Positions 28,270 to 37,051 of a DNA stretch of 64,000 bases are shown here, piece by piece; within the stretch, counting starts at the first letter, position 1, and each line of letters starts with the position of its first letter. Under the pieces are notes generated by a model that saw nothing but the letters and a program-made list of their open reading frames with translations, searched no databases and was not told where the DNA came from. The position numbers were made by a program, and so were the translations under genes. Location: contig JAHBWZ010000007.1 of assembly GCA_019636755.1 (NCBI GenBank), positions 209,998 to 273,997 on the forward strand, given 5' to 3'. Source of the stretch: Phycisphaeraceae bacterium. Its GTDB lineage: Bacteria; Planctomycetota; Phycisphaerae; Phycisphaerales; SM1A02.

Positions 28270-29028
28270 ATGTCGCCCGCGCTGCGCCCGACCCGACCAC
28301 TGATCTCACCGCTGGAGATCATCGTCGCCGTCCTGGTGGTCGGAGCGCTGACGGCGATGATCCTTCCGGTGCTCGCCGGAGCGCGCGAGACAAGCCGGCG
28401 TGAGCGCTGCGCGTCGAATCAGCGACAACTCGGCACCGGCTGGATGGCCATGCTCCAGGACGGCGGCGGTGCACTCCCGCTCGTGCCGGTGATGCCGGAA
28501 TGGCGATGGGGTGGCTGCCGGCATGCCCTGACCGACGGCCGGCCGTACATCGACAGCGACCGGCCGATGAGCCGGTACTTTCCCAGAGGCTCCGGGGCGG
28601 AGCGGCTCTTTCTGTCGCCGGCCGATCGCGGGATCCGAAGCCCGCTGGACTCGCCTCGCGCGCCGACCCGTACAGTCTTCGCGATGTTCGGCACCAGTTA
28701 CCGGGCCAACGGGCTCCTGCTCGATGCCAGGCGGCTGGGCCTCACGGACGCGCCGCGCGGCGTCTCGATGGCCGAACTCTGGGCGGCCCCGAGCCGGGTC
28801 GTCCTCATGGGCATTCCACTCTGGTACGAGATCTGGGCGGAGACCGGCCGGGATGCCGACTGGCACCGCGACGGAGGCCGGGGGCATGTGCTCTTTCTGG
28901 ACGGGTCGGTCCGATATGTCCGCATGCTTCCGCGGACCCATCGCGGCGCGGCCGTCGTGGATGCCGTCCGTCCGGACCTGCTGATCGATGCCGACGCGGA
29001 GATGCCCGGCGGTCCGATCGCCCGGTGA
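28270..29028 (+). CDS. Pseudopilin-like protein (DUF1559 style)
   Basis: A 252-residue protein with an N-terminal prepilin-like helix, LISPLEIIVAVLVVGALTAM. Glu sits at the +5-like position, followed by ARETSRRERCASNQRQLGTG, the region that follows the helix in DUF1559 and type II pseudopilins of planctomycetes. The C-terminal HRDGGRGHVLFLDGSVRYVR (the H/DGSV motif) is also typical of that family. The glycine normally preceding the cleavage site is absent. It would be a membrane-anchored pseudopilin; whether it is processed is unclear. Confidence 0.75.
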   Translation: MSPALRPTRPLISPLEIIVAVLVVGALTAMILPVLAGARETSRRERCASNQRQLGTGWMAMLQDGGGALPLVPVMPEWRWGGCRHALTDGRPYIDSDRPMSRYFPRGSGAERLFLSPADRGIRSPLDSPRAPTRTVFAMFGTSYRANGLLLDARRLGLTDAPRGVSMAELWAAPSRVVLMGIPLWYEIWAETGRDADWHRDGGRGHVLFLDGSVRYVRMLPRTHRGAAVVDAVRPDLLIDADAEMPGGPIAR

Positions 29029-29385
29029 TCTCAGAATTCCTGCCCGTTTTCTGCACCCTCCCGGACGCGAGGGTTGTTTCAGCAGAGTTTCTGTCCATAC
29101 TGGGCCCGTCCGTCTGCACCTGGAGACAGGCATCAGTCGGCGTGGCCCGTGGGGACGGCCTGCTGGGAGGGGATTGCGCGCCGGGGGGGAACCTGCTCCG
29201 ATTCGCGCCGGCCTGCGCTGTCCCAGGCCTGCAGATGCCCGTGCGAGTCGGATCAAACGTCGCCGGTCTTCGCATTCTGCGGAACGCCGGTGACTGGTGA
29301 TCGTCGAATCTCCCACGCCAGGCGAGGGTCTGGCCAGGAATCTCCAGTTCTCACGTAGCCCATTGAAGAGGAAGCGGACCGAACC
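29029..29385. other. Intergenic region before the secreted metallopeptidase
   Basis: About 357 nt without a gene. Several open frames cross it, but none has coding character. The last 25 nt contain AGAGGAAG, a ribosome site for the ATG at 29386. No convincing promoter or terminator was identified. Confidence 0.5.
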
Positions 29386-32241
29386 ATGAGTATCTACACC
29401 CGACTCTGGCTGCTCGGGGGAGCATGCACCGTCACCGCGGCCGCGTTCGCGCAGGTCGCGCCTCCACCCGATGCCTTCAGTCGCCTGCCTCGCGCGAGCC
29501 AGGTCGACGGACAGGGTGTCCCCGCCGAACTGCAGGACAGCGAGATCGATGCCTGGCGGGAGATCCGGCTGGATGGCACGGCTGCGTGCGTCGGCTCGTT
29601 CGAACGGTTCGGCCGCGTGCTGCGGCTCTACGGTGAAGCCTTCTCGCACGGCGCGACCCCGGAGGCGTCGGCCGAGGCCTTCCTCGCCGGAAACGCCCCC
29701 GTCCTCGGCCTCGATCACCTGGATATGGTGCCGATCCCGGAACTGCACAACCAGCCCATCATGTATCTCCGGGAGTCGGGGACGTTCAAGTTCACCGGCC
29801 TGAATTACCGCCAGGTGCGCGGCGGGCTTCCGGTCTTCCGGTCCCGCCTCATGCTGCTCGTCCGCAACGAGCCGGGGTATCCCCTGGTCCTCGCGTCGGC
29901 GGATGTCCGTGACCTTGCCGACTTCATGCCGGATCCGCAGGTCGTCCTCGCGGCGACGCCGAACGCCGCGCAGGCGGCGGCGATGCGGGCGGTCCCGGGG
30001 CTCGACCAGTTCCGCGATGCCGAGATGGTGATCTACGCCGGGGTCGACGACACCGTCGTCGAGCCGCGCGAGGCGTGGGTCTTCCTCGCCGGCCGCGGCC
30101 AGATCACCGATCCCGATCACGGATGGTGGCTGTTCGTGGTCGATGCACGGACGAACCGGGTGCTCTTCTCCGAAAGCCAGATCTTCCACGTCGACGTCAA
30201 CGGCGTCACGCAGGGTGTCGCCACGCAGGGCATCGGTGCGGACTTCTGCGGGCCCGTCGCCACCGAGCTGATGCCCCATGCGCGCGCCTTCATCGGTGCC
30301 ACGAATGTCTTCAGCAACGCCTTCGGGCAGTTCACGGTCCCGAACCCCGGCAATCAGCAGGTCACCGTCACCGGCAATCTCCAGGGCCGGTACTTCAGGG
30401 TCACCAACCAGGCCGGGAGCAACACGTCCGCTCAGCAGACGCTCTTTCCGCCCGGACCGGCGATGCTCACGTTCAACCCGATCAACTCGAACGAGTTCGT
30501 CCGCGCCGAGGTCAATGCGTTCCTGCACGCGAACCTCCTTCGCGACTTCGTGCTGTACTACAACCCGTCGTATCCGACGGTGTCAACGCAGCTCGACATG
30601 GCCGTCAACGTGAACCTCGACAACAACTGCAACGCCTTCTACAGCCCGGCCGAGCAGTCGATCAACTTCTACACCTCCGGCGGCGGCTGTGCGAACACCG
30701 CCTTCAGCACGGTTGTCTATCACGAGTTCGGACACCATCTCATCCAGATGGCCGGCAGCGGACAGGGCGCCTACGGCGAAGGCATGTCGGACTGCGTGGC
30801 GGTCATCATGTCCGACGACCCCGGTCTCGGCTACGGATTCAACTCCGGCTGCGGCACGCCTCTGCGGAACGCAGACAACGACTGCCAGTACAGCGCTGCC
30901 AACTGCACGACCAACTGCGGCAGCGCGATCCACTCCTGCGGCCGCCTGATGTCGGGCTGCGTCTGGGATCTGCGGAACCAGCTGCTTTCGACGCATCCGG
31001 CGACCTATCGAGACATCCTCAGCTCGCTGACCATCAACTCGATCCTGCTCCATACCGGCACGGCGATCAATCCGGCCATCACGATCGACTTCCTCACGCT
31101 TGATGACGACGACGCCAACATCAACAACGGGACACCGCATTACGCCCAGATCGCAGCCGCGTTCGGGGCGCACAACATGCCCGCGCCTCCGCTCGCGGCC
31201 ATCTCCCTGGAACTGACGGCGACGACGCCCGCGTGTGTCCGGCCCGATGGGGGCACCTCGCTCGAGATCAACATCGTGCCGGTGGCAGGCACGCTGAACG
31301 GCGGCACGGCGCAGTTCTTCTACAGCACCGGCGGCGCCTTCTCCTCCATCCCGCTGAATGCCGCCGGCGGCACGCTCTTCACGGTGAACGTCCCGGCGAC
31401 ACCATGCCTCACCGACGTGCGCTATTACTTCCGTGCCCAGGGCTCCAACGGCACGTTCTACACCCTGCCCGCCAACGCCCCGACGGCGACGTTCGGCTCG
31501 ATCTCCGGGTATGACTGCGACGCAGTCTTCAGCGACGACTTCGAGACGAACCAGGGCTGGTCGGTGACGAACAGCGGCGGCCTGACCGATGGGGCGTGGG
31601 ACCGCGGCATCCCGATTCCGTGGACCGTCTGCAATCGCGGCAATCCCAACAACGACGCCGATGGATCGGGGCGCTGCTATCTGACCGACAACAGTTCGGC
31701 CAGCAACTGCAACAGCGACGTCGACAACGGCCGGACCTCGCTGATCTCTCCGATCATCGACGCCACCGGTGAGTCGTACGTCAGCTACTGGCGCTGGTAC
31801 TCCAACACGGCCGGGTCGAACCCGAACGTGGACATCTTCGAGGTCTTCGTGTCATCCAACGGCGGAAGCACATGGACCGCCCTGGAGGTCGTCGGTCCCG
31901 GCGGCCCGCAGGCGAACGGCGGATGGAACTTCCGTCGCTTCCGCATCGCGGATTACGTCACGCCCAGCAGCCAGTTCCGCATCCGGTTCGACGCCAGCGA
32001 CCTCGGCCCGCAGGCCGTGGTCGAGGCCGCGGTGGACGGTGTGTCGGTGCTGACGCTCTCCTGTGAACTCCCCTGCCCCGGCGACCTGGACGGCGACGGC
32101 GACGTGGGATTCAACGACGTCCTCGACCTGCTGAGCGCGTGGGGTCCCTGCGCCGGCTGCGCGGCGGACATCGACGGCAGCGGCACGGTGGACTTCTCCG
32201 ACCTGCTGACGCTGCTCAGTGCCTGGGGGCCATGCGAGTGA
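29386..32241 (+). CDS. Secreted zinc metallopeptidase with dockerin-like tail
   Basis: A 951-residue exported protease. Signal peptide: MSIYTRLWLLGGACTVTAAA, cut after AFA. A long propeptide-like region precedes the catalytic domain, where H446-E-F-G-H450 (VVYHEFGHHLIQ) binds zinc, and G464-EGMSD469 supplies the third ligand as in thermolysin/M36-like gluzincins. An Ig-like domain (from about 610), a MAM/jelly-roll-like domain (DDFETNQGWSVT onward) and two C-terminal modules (DLDGDGDVGFNDVL and DIDGSGTVDFSDLL, each ending in WGPC) follow. It would degrade extracellular protein; the tail may anchor or sort it. Confidence 0.88.
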   Translation: MSIYTRLWLLGGACTVTAAAFAQVAPPPDAFSRLPRASQVDGQGVPAELQDSEIDAWREIRLDGTAACVGSFERFGRVLRLYGEAFSHGATPEASAEAFLAGNAPVLGLDHLDMVPIPELHNQPIMYLRESGTFKFTGLNYRQVRGGLPVFRSRLMLLVRNEPGYPLVLASADVRDLADFMPDPQVVLAATPNAAQAAAMRAVPGLDQFRDAEMVIYAGVDDTVVEPREAWVFLAGRGQITDPDHGWWLFVVDARTNRVLFSESQIFHVDVNGVTQGVATQGIGADFCGPVATELMPHARAFIGATNVFSNAFGQFTVPNPGNQQVTVTGNLQGRYFRVTNQAGSNTSAQQTLFPPGPAMLTFNPINSNEFVRAEVNAFLHANLLRDFVLYYNPSYPTVSTQLDMAVNVNLDNNCNAFYSPAEQSINFYTSGGGCANTAFSTVVYHEFGHHLIQMAGSGQGAYGEGMSDCVAVIMSDDPGLGYGFNSGCGTPLRNADNDCQYSAANCTTNCGSAIHSCGRLMSGCVWDLRNQLLSTHPATYRDILSSLTINSILLHTGTAINPAITIDFLTLDDDDANINNGTPHYAQIAAAFGAHNMPAPPLAAISLELTATTPACVRPDGGTSLEINIVPVAGTLNGGTAQFFYSTGGAFSSIPLNAAGGTLFTVNVPATPCLTDVRYYFRAQGSNGTFYTLPANAPTATFGSISGYDCDAVFSDDFETNQGWSVTNSGGLTDGAWDRGIPIPWTVCNRGNPNNDADGSGRCYLTDNSSASNCNSDVDNGRTSLISPIIDATGESYVSYWRWYSNTAGSNPNVDIFEVFVSSNGGSTWTALEVVGPGGPQANGGWNFRRFRIADYVTPSSQFRIRFDASDLGPQAVVEAAVDGVSVLTLSCELPCPGDLDGDGDVGFNDVLDLLSAWGPCAGCAADIDGSGTVDFSDLLTLLSAWGPCE

Positions 32242-32301
32242 CCCCGCACACGGCGTGATTCAGGACACACCCGTCCGGATCGGACGGTGACCCGAGAGAA
32301 C

Positions 32302-32334
32302 GACAGGCGCCTCCCGATCCGGGAGGCGCCTGTC
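32302..32334. terminator. Strong hairpin between convergent genes
   Basis: A perfect 15-bp stem, GACAGGCGCCTCCCG, an ATC loop and its complement. It lies between the stops of the metallopeptidase and the SpoIIE-type phosphatase gene. There is no U-tract on either side, so it is either a GC-type bidirectional terminator or a 3'-stabilising hairpin. Confidence 0.7.
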
Positions 32335-32372
32335 ATTCGACGATCCCCCCCTCGCCGTCGCGCCGCGGACCG

Positions 32373-34025
32373 TCAGCGTGCGACCGAAATGATCGTCACG
32401 TCGTCTTCGTTGCCGCTCGCGCTCGCGAATGCACCCATCGCCTCCAGGCATGCCTCCACGTCCGCCGCGGGCGAATCGGTCCGCGCCAGCGCGTCGGCGA
32501 TCCGCGCGCGTCCGAACTGTTCGCCCGCCGACGAAACCGACTCGACGATGCCGTCGCTGAACACGATCAGCCGCTCGCCGGGCGCCATGCGCCCGACGCA
32601 GCGGTGGAACGTGCCGTCGGGCAGGACACCCAGGAGCATCGAGCCCTCGCCGTCGCCGGCCGGACGGAGTCCGCCCGTGCTCTCCCGGATGACGGCGTAT
32701 CCGTGGCCGCAGTCGATGAACTCCATTTCGCCGGTGGCCGGCGCCAGGACCGCCAGGAACATCGACGCGAAACGGCCGACCTCCGCATGTGCGACGAGCG
32801 AGTCGTTGAGCGCTCGAGCCACGGTCTCGACATCGGCGCCGGCCGCGAGCAGCGACCTCGTCCTGGAGATGACCGCGGCCATGATGATGGCGGAGTCGAA
32901 TCCATGACCGGTCACGTCGCCGAGACACAGGCCGACGCGACCGTCGGGCAGCGGCAGAATGTCGACGAAGTCCCCGGCGACAACGTCACCGGGACGCGCC
33001 CGGTGGGCGTAGGCGAGGCCATTCACGATGCCCTCGGGCGGCGGCAGGAGCAGCGCCTGCGCGTCGCGCGCGGCCTTGAGTTCGCGCTCCATGCGCCGCT
33101 GGCGCGACTCGACCTCGCGCTGCCCGATGGCGGCGAAGGCATTCCCCGCGAGTTGTGCGATCGCGGTGGCGTAGGCGACGGCCTCGTTGCTTCCCTCCGG
33201 CTCGAAATCGCGGGCGTCCAGGTAGAGGACGTACGCCGTCGCCTCACCGACCAGCACCGGCACGGCGACGGCCGTGTGCACGCCCAGGCCGGCGATGCTC
33301 ACCGCTTCCGATCCGATCGACCCGCGCGTCACGCGCGCCGCGAAGCCCGCGGCCGCCTCGCGGACCACGGATCGACTGAACGTCACCTGGGCGCTGCTCG
33401 ACGTCCGCCCCGCCGGCGGGCCTCGCTCCGCAACGACCTGCGGGGTGTCGGTCCGCGCCGAGATCAGCAGGGCGCGGTGCATGCCGGTCAATTCCGCGGC
33501 GCCGTCCAGCAGCGCCTCGATCAGCGCCGCCTCGTCGGGAGCGCCGGTGATCCGCGTCGCGGCGTTCAGCAGTCGATCGACGCCCCGTGCGGCCAGCGTC
33601 CGGTTCGCCTCTTCACCCACGCGTGCCATGGCGGTGCCGTGCGCCAGGCCGATGTCGCGCGAGTCCGTTCCTCGCGCCATGGCCTCCGAGGCCAGTCGGA
33701 ACGAAACGGGCCCGAATCGGACCATGTCGCCGACTTCCATCGGCGCCGCGATCCGGGCCTGCAGGCGCACACCGTTCAGGAACGTTCCGTGGCGCGATCC
33801 GGCATCGATGATGAACCAGCGGCCGCGCCGGCTCGTGATCCGTGCATGCTCCCGCGAGACCGCGCGGGAGAGCAGCGCGAGTCCGGACTCCTGGGTTCGG
33901 CCGATGGACAGCCCGCCCGGCGGCAGCGCGACGGGCGCGGTCGGCGCTCCCTCACCGCCGAGCGGCACAAGAAACGCCGCCGGGGGCTCGATCGACCCGA
34001 CCATCGTCTGCAGCAGGCTCGTCAC
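32373..34025 (-). CDS. FHA-GAF-SpoIIE protein phosphatase
   Basis: A 550-residue soluble signalling protein. FHA domain at about 20-110 (LSIGRTQESGLALLSRAVS, then REHARI and GSRHGTFLNG), which reads phospho-threonine. A GAF domain lies at about 150-310. The C-terminal PP2C/SpoIIE phosphatase has the metal sites GDFVDIL, CLGDVTGHGFDSA and EFIDCGHGYAV, then RLIVFSDGIVES. Such phosphatases dephosphorylate anti-sigma antagonists. The GTG start overlaps the stop of the diadenylate cyclase gene by 4 nt, so it follows that gene in one operon. Confidence 0.9.
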   Translation of the reverse strand: MTSLLQTMVGSIEPPAAFLVPLGGEGAPTAPVALPPGGLSIGRTQESGLALLSRAVSREHARITSRRGRWFIIDAGSRHGTFLNGVRLQARIAAPMEVGDMVRFGPVSFRLASEAMARGTDSRDIGLAHGTAMARVGEEANRTLAARGVDRLLNAATRITGAPDEAALIEALLDGAAELTGMHRALLISARTDTPQVVAERGPPAGRTSSSAQVTFSRSVVREAAAGFAARVTRGSIGSEAVSIAGLGVHTAVAVPVLVGEATAYVLYLDARDFEPEGSNEAVAYATAIAQLAGNAFAAIGQREVESRQRRMERELKAARDAQALLLPPPEGIVNGLAYAHRARPGDVVAGDFVDILPLPDGRVGLCLGDVTGHGFDSAIIMAAVISRTRSLLAAGADVETVARALNDSLVAHAEVGRFASMFLAVLAPATGEMEFIDCGHGYAVIRESTGGLRPAGDGEGSMLLGVLPDGTFHRCVGRMAPGERLIVFSDGIVESVSSAGEQFGRARIADALARTDSPAADVEACLEAMGAFASASGNEDDVTIISVAR

Positions 34026-34939
34026 GGGTGGTCCCTCGGGGCAGCGTCGGCTCGGGGCGTGCCCGGCGCCACCGGCGGCGCGGCGGGCAGGAAATGCGCC
34101 ACCAGCCGACCGGCGCGCCAGACGCGCACCGCACCATCGGTCTGGCTCACCGTCACCGCCACGGCGCGGGTGATCGCCGTGATGGATGCCGCGGCGCCAT
34201 GCCTGGCACCGAGGCCCGCGGGAAGCGGTGCCGTGCCCGGCGCGCGCAGCCGGGCACCGGCGGTCTCCACCACGCCGCTTCCGCGGAGAATGAAGGCGCC
34301 GTCGATCGCGCTCAGCTCCTTGACGGTCTCCGTCACGTTGGTGCTGAGGATGCTCCGGTCCCGTGCGCTGTAGCCCTTGAACGGATTCAGGATCATCTGC
34401 TCACTGTGCGCCAGAACCGCGGCATGATCACCGACGACCATGAGCGCCCCGACGCGTCGACCTTCACGGCCGAACCGGCCGAGATCGAAAGCGACCTCCA
34501 GGACCCGGAGGAAGACCTCGCGGCGGATGTGCGCGTCAATGCGCGGCTGCTCGGTGGTGTCGATCAGTTCGTACTCCGCGCCGAGCGTCAAGGTGACGAG
34601 CGTGTCGATGTGCGCCCGATACGGTCCCGCGAGAAACACGGCGGTGTCGCCAATGTCCAGCAGCCCCTCGGTCAGCGCCAGGACAGCCGCAAGGCGCACC
34701 TGTCCGAGCCGATCGAGTTCGACCGCGGGAACGGTCAGGATCGCCGATGCGGAGTCGCGCAACCGGTCGGGGATCCGCGACCCGGCCACCCCGCGGTCCA
34801 CCAGGATGGTCCGAAGGGGCAGCGACTCCATTTCCGGCAGGGCGTCACCGGCGACGACAATGCCCCGCCCGCCGATGGCGTTGACCATCATGACCGCGGA
34901 TTCGAGCAGCAGTCGTGGGACCCGGGCAGGATCATCCAT
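34022..34939 (-). CDS. Diadenylate cyclase (DAC domain), c-di-AMP synthase
   Basis: A 305-residue protein with a C-terminal DAC domain. D213 in DGAFILRGSGVV is the DGA motif and R246-H247 in GARHGAAAS is the RHR-like motif that binds ATP. VSQTDGAVRVWRAGRLV completes it. The N-terminal 180 residues resemble the DisA_N-linked helical region of DUF1814-type DAC proteins and are not membrane-spanning. It converts two ATP to c-di-AMP. It is the first gene of a pair with the FHA/SpoIIE phosphatase. The long frame upstream of the ATG is non-homologous. Confidence 0.83.
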   Translation of the reverse strand: MDDPARVPRLLLESAVMMVNAIGGRGIVVAGDALPEMESLPLRTILVDRGVAGSRIPDRLRDSASAILTVPAVELDRLGQVRLAAVLALTEGLLDIGDTAVFLAGPYRAHIDTLVTLTLGAEYELIDTTEQPRIDAHIRREVFLRVLEVAFDLGRFGREGRRVGALMVVGDHAAVLAHSEQMILNPFKGYSARDRSILSTNVTETVKELSAIDGAFILRGSGVVETAGARLRAPGTAPLPAGLGARHGAAASITAITRAVAVTVSQTDGAVRVWRAGRLVAHFLPAAPPVAPGTPRADAAPRDHP

Positions 34940-35049
34940 GTGACACCGGGTCGTACGATACCGATCGGCCGAGCAGATACACGCTCCCCTGCCCGCACGG
35001 GCGTCGGCGTGCCGGAGACCACCCCGGGGTCCGGCCCCGCGGAATCTGG

Positions 35050-35055
35050 TAGGGT
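35050..35055 (+). promoter_or_regulatory. -10 element of the cyclophilin gene (TAGGGT), probable leaderless promoter
   Basis: TAGGGT ends 7 nt before the ATG at 35063, without a Shine-Dalgarno sequence. Confidence 0.4.
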
Positions 35056-35062
35056 TCATCCC

Positions 35063-35545
35063 ATGTCGTACCCGCGTGCAGCCATTCGAACCGGCATGGG
35101 CGACCTTGTTGTCGAACTCTGGGATGACGTCGCGCCGAAGCATGTCGAGAACTTCCTGCGCCTCGCGCGTGAAGGCTTCTACGACAACCTGACGTTCCAC
35201 AGGATCCTGCCGGGATTCGTGATCCAGGGCGGCTGCCCGCGCGGGGACGGCACCGGCGGGCCGGGCTGGCGTGTCAAGGCGGAGTTCAACGATCGCCCGC
35301 ACGAGCCCGGCGTGCTGTCGATGGCGAGAAGCACGGATCCCGATTCTGCCGGCAGCCAGTTCTTCGTCTGCCTGACGCGCGAGAAGTGCCGCCATCTCGA
35401 CCGGCAGTACACGGCCTTCGGGCGCGTGATCGAGGGCATGGACATCGTCGGCCGGATCGGTGCGGTCGATGTGGATCGCAACGGCCGCCCGGCCACCGCG
35501 GTCGCGCTGCACGGCGTGGTGCCGCAGTCCGTCGCCGCGGAGTGA
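35063..35545 (+). CDS. Cyclophilin-type peptidyl-prolyl cis-trans isomerase
   Basis: A 160-residue cytoplasmic cyclophilin, without a signal peptide. FHRILPGFVIQGG, DSAGSQFFVCLT and the YTAFGRVIEGMDIVGRIG block are the catalytic core; the first Arg is the key catalytic residue. The family speeds proline isomerisation in protein folding. It starts at the ATG at 35063, preceded by a -10-like TAGGGT, and is divergent from the diadenylate cyclase gene. Confidence 0.94.
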   Translation: MSYPRAAIRTGMGDLVVELWDDVAPKHVENFLRLAREGFYDNLTFHRILPGFVIQGGCPRGDGTGGPGWRVKAEFNDRPHEPGVLSMARSTDPDSAGSQFFVCLTREKCRHLDRQYTAFGRVIEGMDIVGRIGAVDVDRNGRPATAVALHGVVPQSVAAE

Positions 35546-35632
35546 TCTCGGCGGTGCCATCGACCGCACCGGGCGCTGCGCCGCCGTGGCATCCGGCCGC
35601 GGGCCGCGCCGAACGCATTGCCGCGAAAGCAC

Positions 35633-36664
35633 TTACGGCTCTCGGTAGCCGAGCCGCTCCAGGATCCCCTCGAACTGCTCGAAACTGAAGAACTCGATGG
35701 TCATGCTCCCGGTGCCCTTGCGCCGACCGGGGACGATCGTGACCTTGGTCCCCAGGTGGACGCCGACCCGCTTCTCCAGGTCTGCCATGTGCAGGCGTGA
35801 CGGAGACCGATCCGCGGGATCGCCCGCCATGCGGGCCGGCCGGCCGTTCCCGCCCAGGCTGCGCACCTGGCGCTCGAGTTCGCGCACCGACCACCCCGCT
35901 GCGATGGCCCGCGCGCGGAGACGCTCGCGAAGCGCGAGATCCTGGACGCCGAGCAGCGCCTTGCCGTGCCCCATGTCCAGCTCCCCGGACACCAGGGCGG
36001 CGCGCGTCGCCGCATCGAGTTCACACAGTCGCAGGTGATTGCTGACGCTCGACCGGTCCAGTCCGACACGATCGGCGATCTCCTGGTGGGTCAGGCCATG
36101 GTCGGTGGCGAGGCGCCGCAGCGCCTCCGCGCGTTCGATCGGATTGAGATCCTCGCGCTGGAGGTTCTCGACCAGCGACCACTCCGCCGCGGTCCGATCA
36201 TCGAGTTCTCGGACCACCGCGGGAATCTCGGCGAGCCCCAGACGCAGGGCCGCCCGCCAGCGCCGCTCTCCCGCGACGATCTCATAACTCCCGTCTGCCA
36301 ATGGCCGTACGACGATCGGCTGCATGACGCCGCAGGTCCGGATCGACTGGCTCAGGGCCTCGAGCGCCGCATCGTCGAAGTGCCGGCGCGGCTGCTGTGG
36401 ATTCGCCGTCACGCGCGCGACCGGGAGGTGGTGCAGACCGGGCCCCTGCCCGGAGGCGCGGTCGATCGCCCGCTCCGGCCGGACATCCGGGTTGCCCGTC
36501 CGACCGGCGTCAGTCTCAGGTGGCGCCCTGTCCGGAGCAGCCGCGGCGGGCGCGGGGAGGTCGACTCGAACCGGGATGGCGGCCGTCCCGAGCAGGCTCT
36601 CGAGCCCCCGGCCCAGCCGGCGCCGAGGCGCTTGTTCATCCCTGGACGCGCTGCGGGTGGTCAT
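35633..36664 (-). CDS. parB: Chromosome partition protein ParB
   Basis: A 343-residue ParB/Spo0J CTPase. The N-terminus has the ParA-interacting RRRLGRGLESLLG. The ParB/Srx domain contains NPQQPRRHFDDAALEALS, the CTP motif GERRWRAA and ENLQREDLNPIERAEA. The HTH reads THQEIADRVGLDRSSVSNHL, and a C-terminal dimerisation helix ends the protein. The middle linker is Pro/Ala-rich. parA is not next to it. Two parS-like sites lie just upstream. It loads on parS to organise the chromosome origin. Confidence 0.95.
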   Translation of the reverse strand: MTTRSASRDEQAPRRRLGRGLESLLGTAAIPVRVDLPAPAAAAPDRAPPETDAGRTGNPDVRPERAIDRASGQGPGLHHLPVARVTANPQQPRRHFDDAALEALSQSIRTCGVMQPIVVRPLADGSYEIVAGERRWRAALRLGLAEIPAVVRELDDRTAAEWSLVENLQREDLNPIERAEALRRLATDHGLTHQEIADRVGLDRSSVSNHLRLCELDAATRAALVSGELDMGHGKALLGVQDLALRERLRARAIAAGWSVRELERQVRSLGGNGRPARMAGDPADRSPSRLHMADLEKRVGVHLGTKVTIVPGRRKGTGSMTIEFFSFEQFEGILERLGYREP

Positions 36665-36686
36665 GTGTGCCTCCTGCACGGACCGC

Positions 36687-36702
36687 TGTTCCCCGTGGAA
36701 CA
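36687..36702. promoter_or_regulatory. parS-like site 1
   Basis: TGTTCCCCGTGGAACA differs from the GC-rich parS form TGTTCCACGTGGAACA at one position. It lies 23 nt upstream of the parB start, probably bound by ParB for segregation or autoregulation. Confidence 0.6.
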
Positions 36703-36798
36703 GGAATCGCCCATTCGAGGGCCGACGCATGAGGTCCCGGCGATCGGGAGACCTCGCCGCCGCGTTATCCCACGAACGCGCAGCGGCGTCAACCCGCC

Positions 36799-36812
36799 GT
36801 TCCACGGGGAAC
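36799..36812. promoter_or_regulatory. parS-like site 2
   Basis: GTTCCACGGGGAAC is the exact reverse complement of the core of site 1 (GTTCCCCGTGGAAC), so the two sites are identical but in opposite orientation, 110 bp apart. It lies in the non-coding region between parB and the divergent histidine kinase gene. Confidence 0.55.
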
Positions 36813-37051
36813 GGCCACCGCCCTGAAGGGCGTGGCGTGAGTACCGGGAGAGGCACGACCAGGCCGACCGTGCACGAGCGCACTGCCCGTCCGATAACCT
36901 CTCACCGCGGCCGCCGGGTCCAATAGCGACGGACGCGAGGGGGGCGACGCGCACGTGTGGCGACACCCACGCCCGCTCGCCGCGCACATCGCCAGGCGCT
37001 GCAGAACTCGCGGCGCACGGTGGTCGATATCGAAGCAGGAGAGCCCCGAAG
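36813..37051. other. Rest of the parB upstream region
   Basis: No gene seen. With the two parS-like sites it makes a 387-nt spacer between divergent genes. Confidence 0.5.

Noticed and set aside
34022..35632. 536-residue frame reading through the cyclophilin gene on the reverse strand
   Set aside because: Only the part from the ATG at 34939 has diadenylate cyclase homology; the rest is the antisense of the cyclophilin gene.
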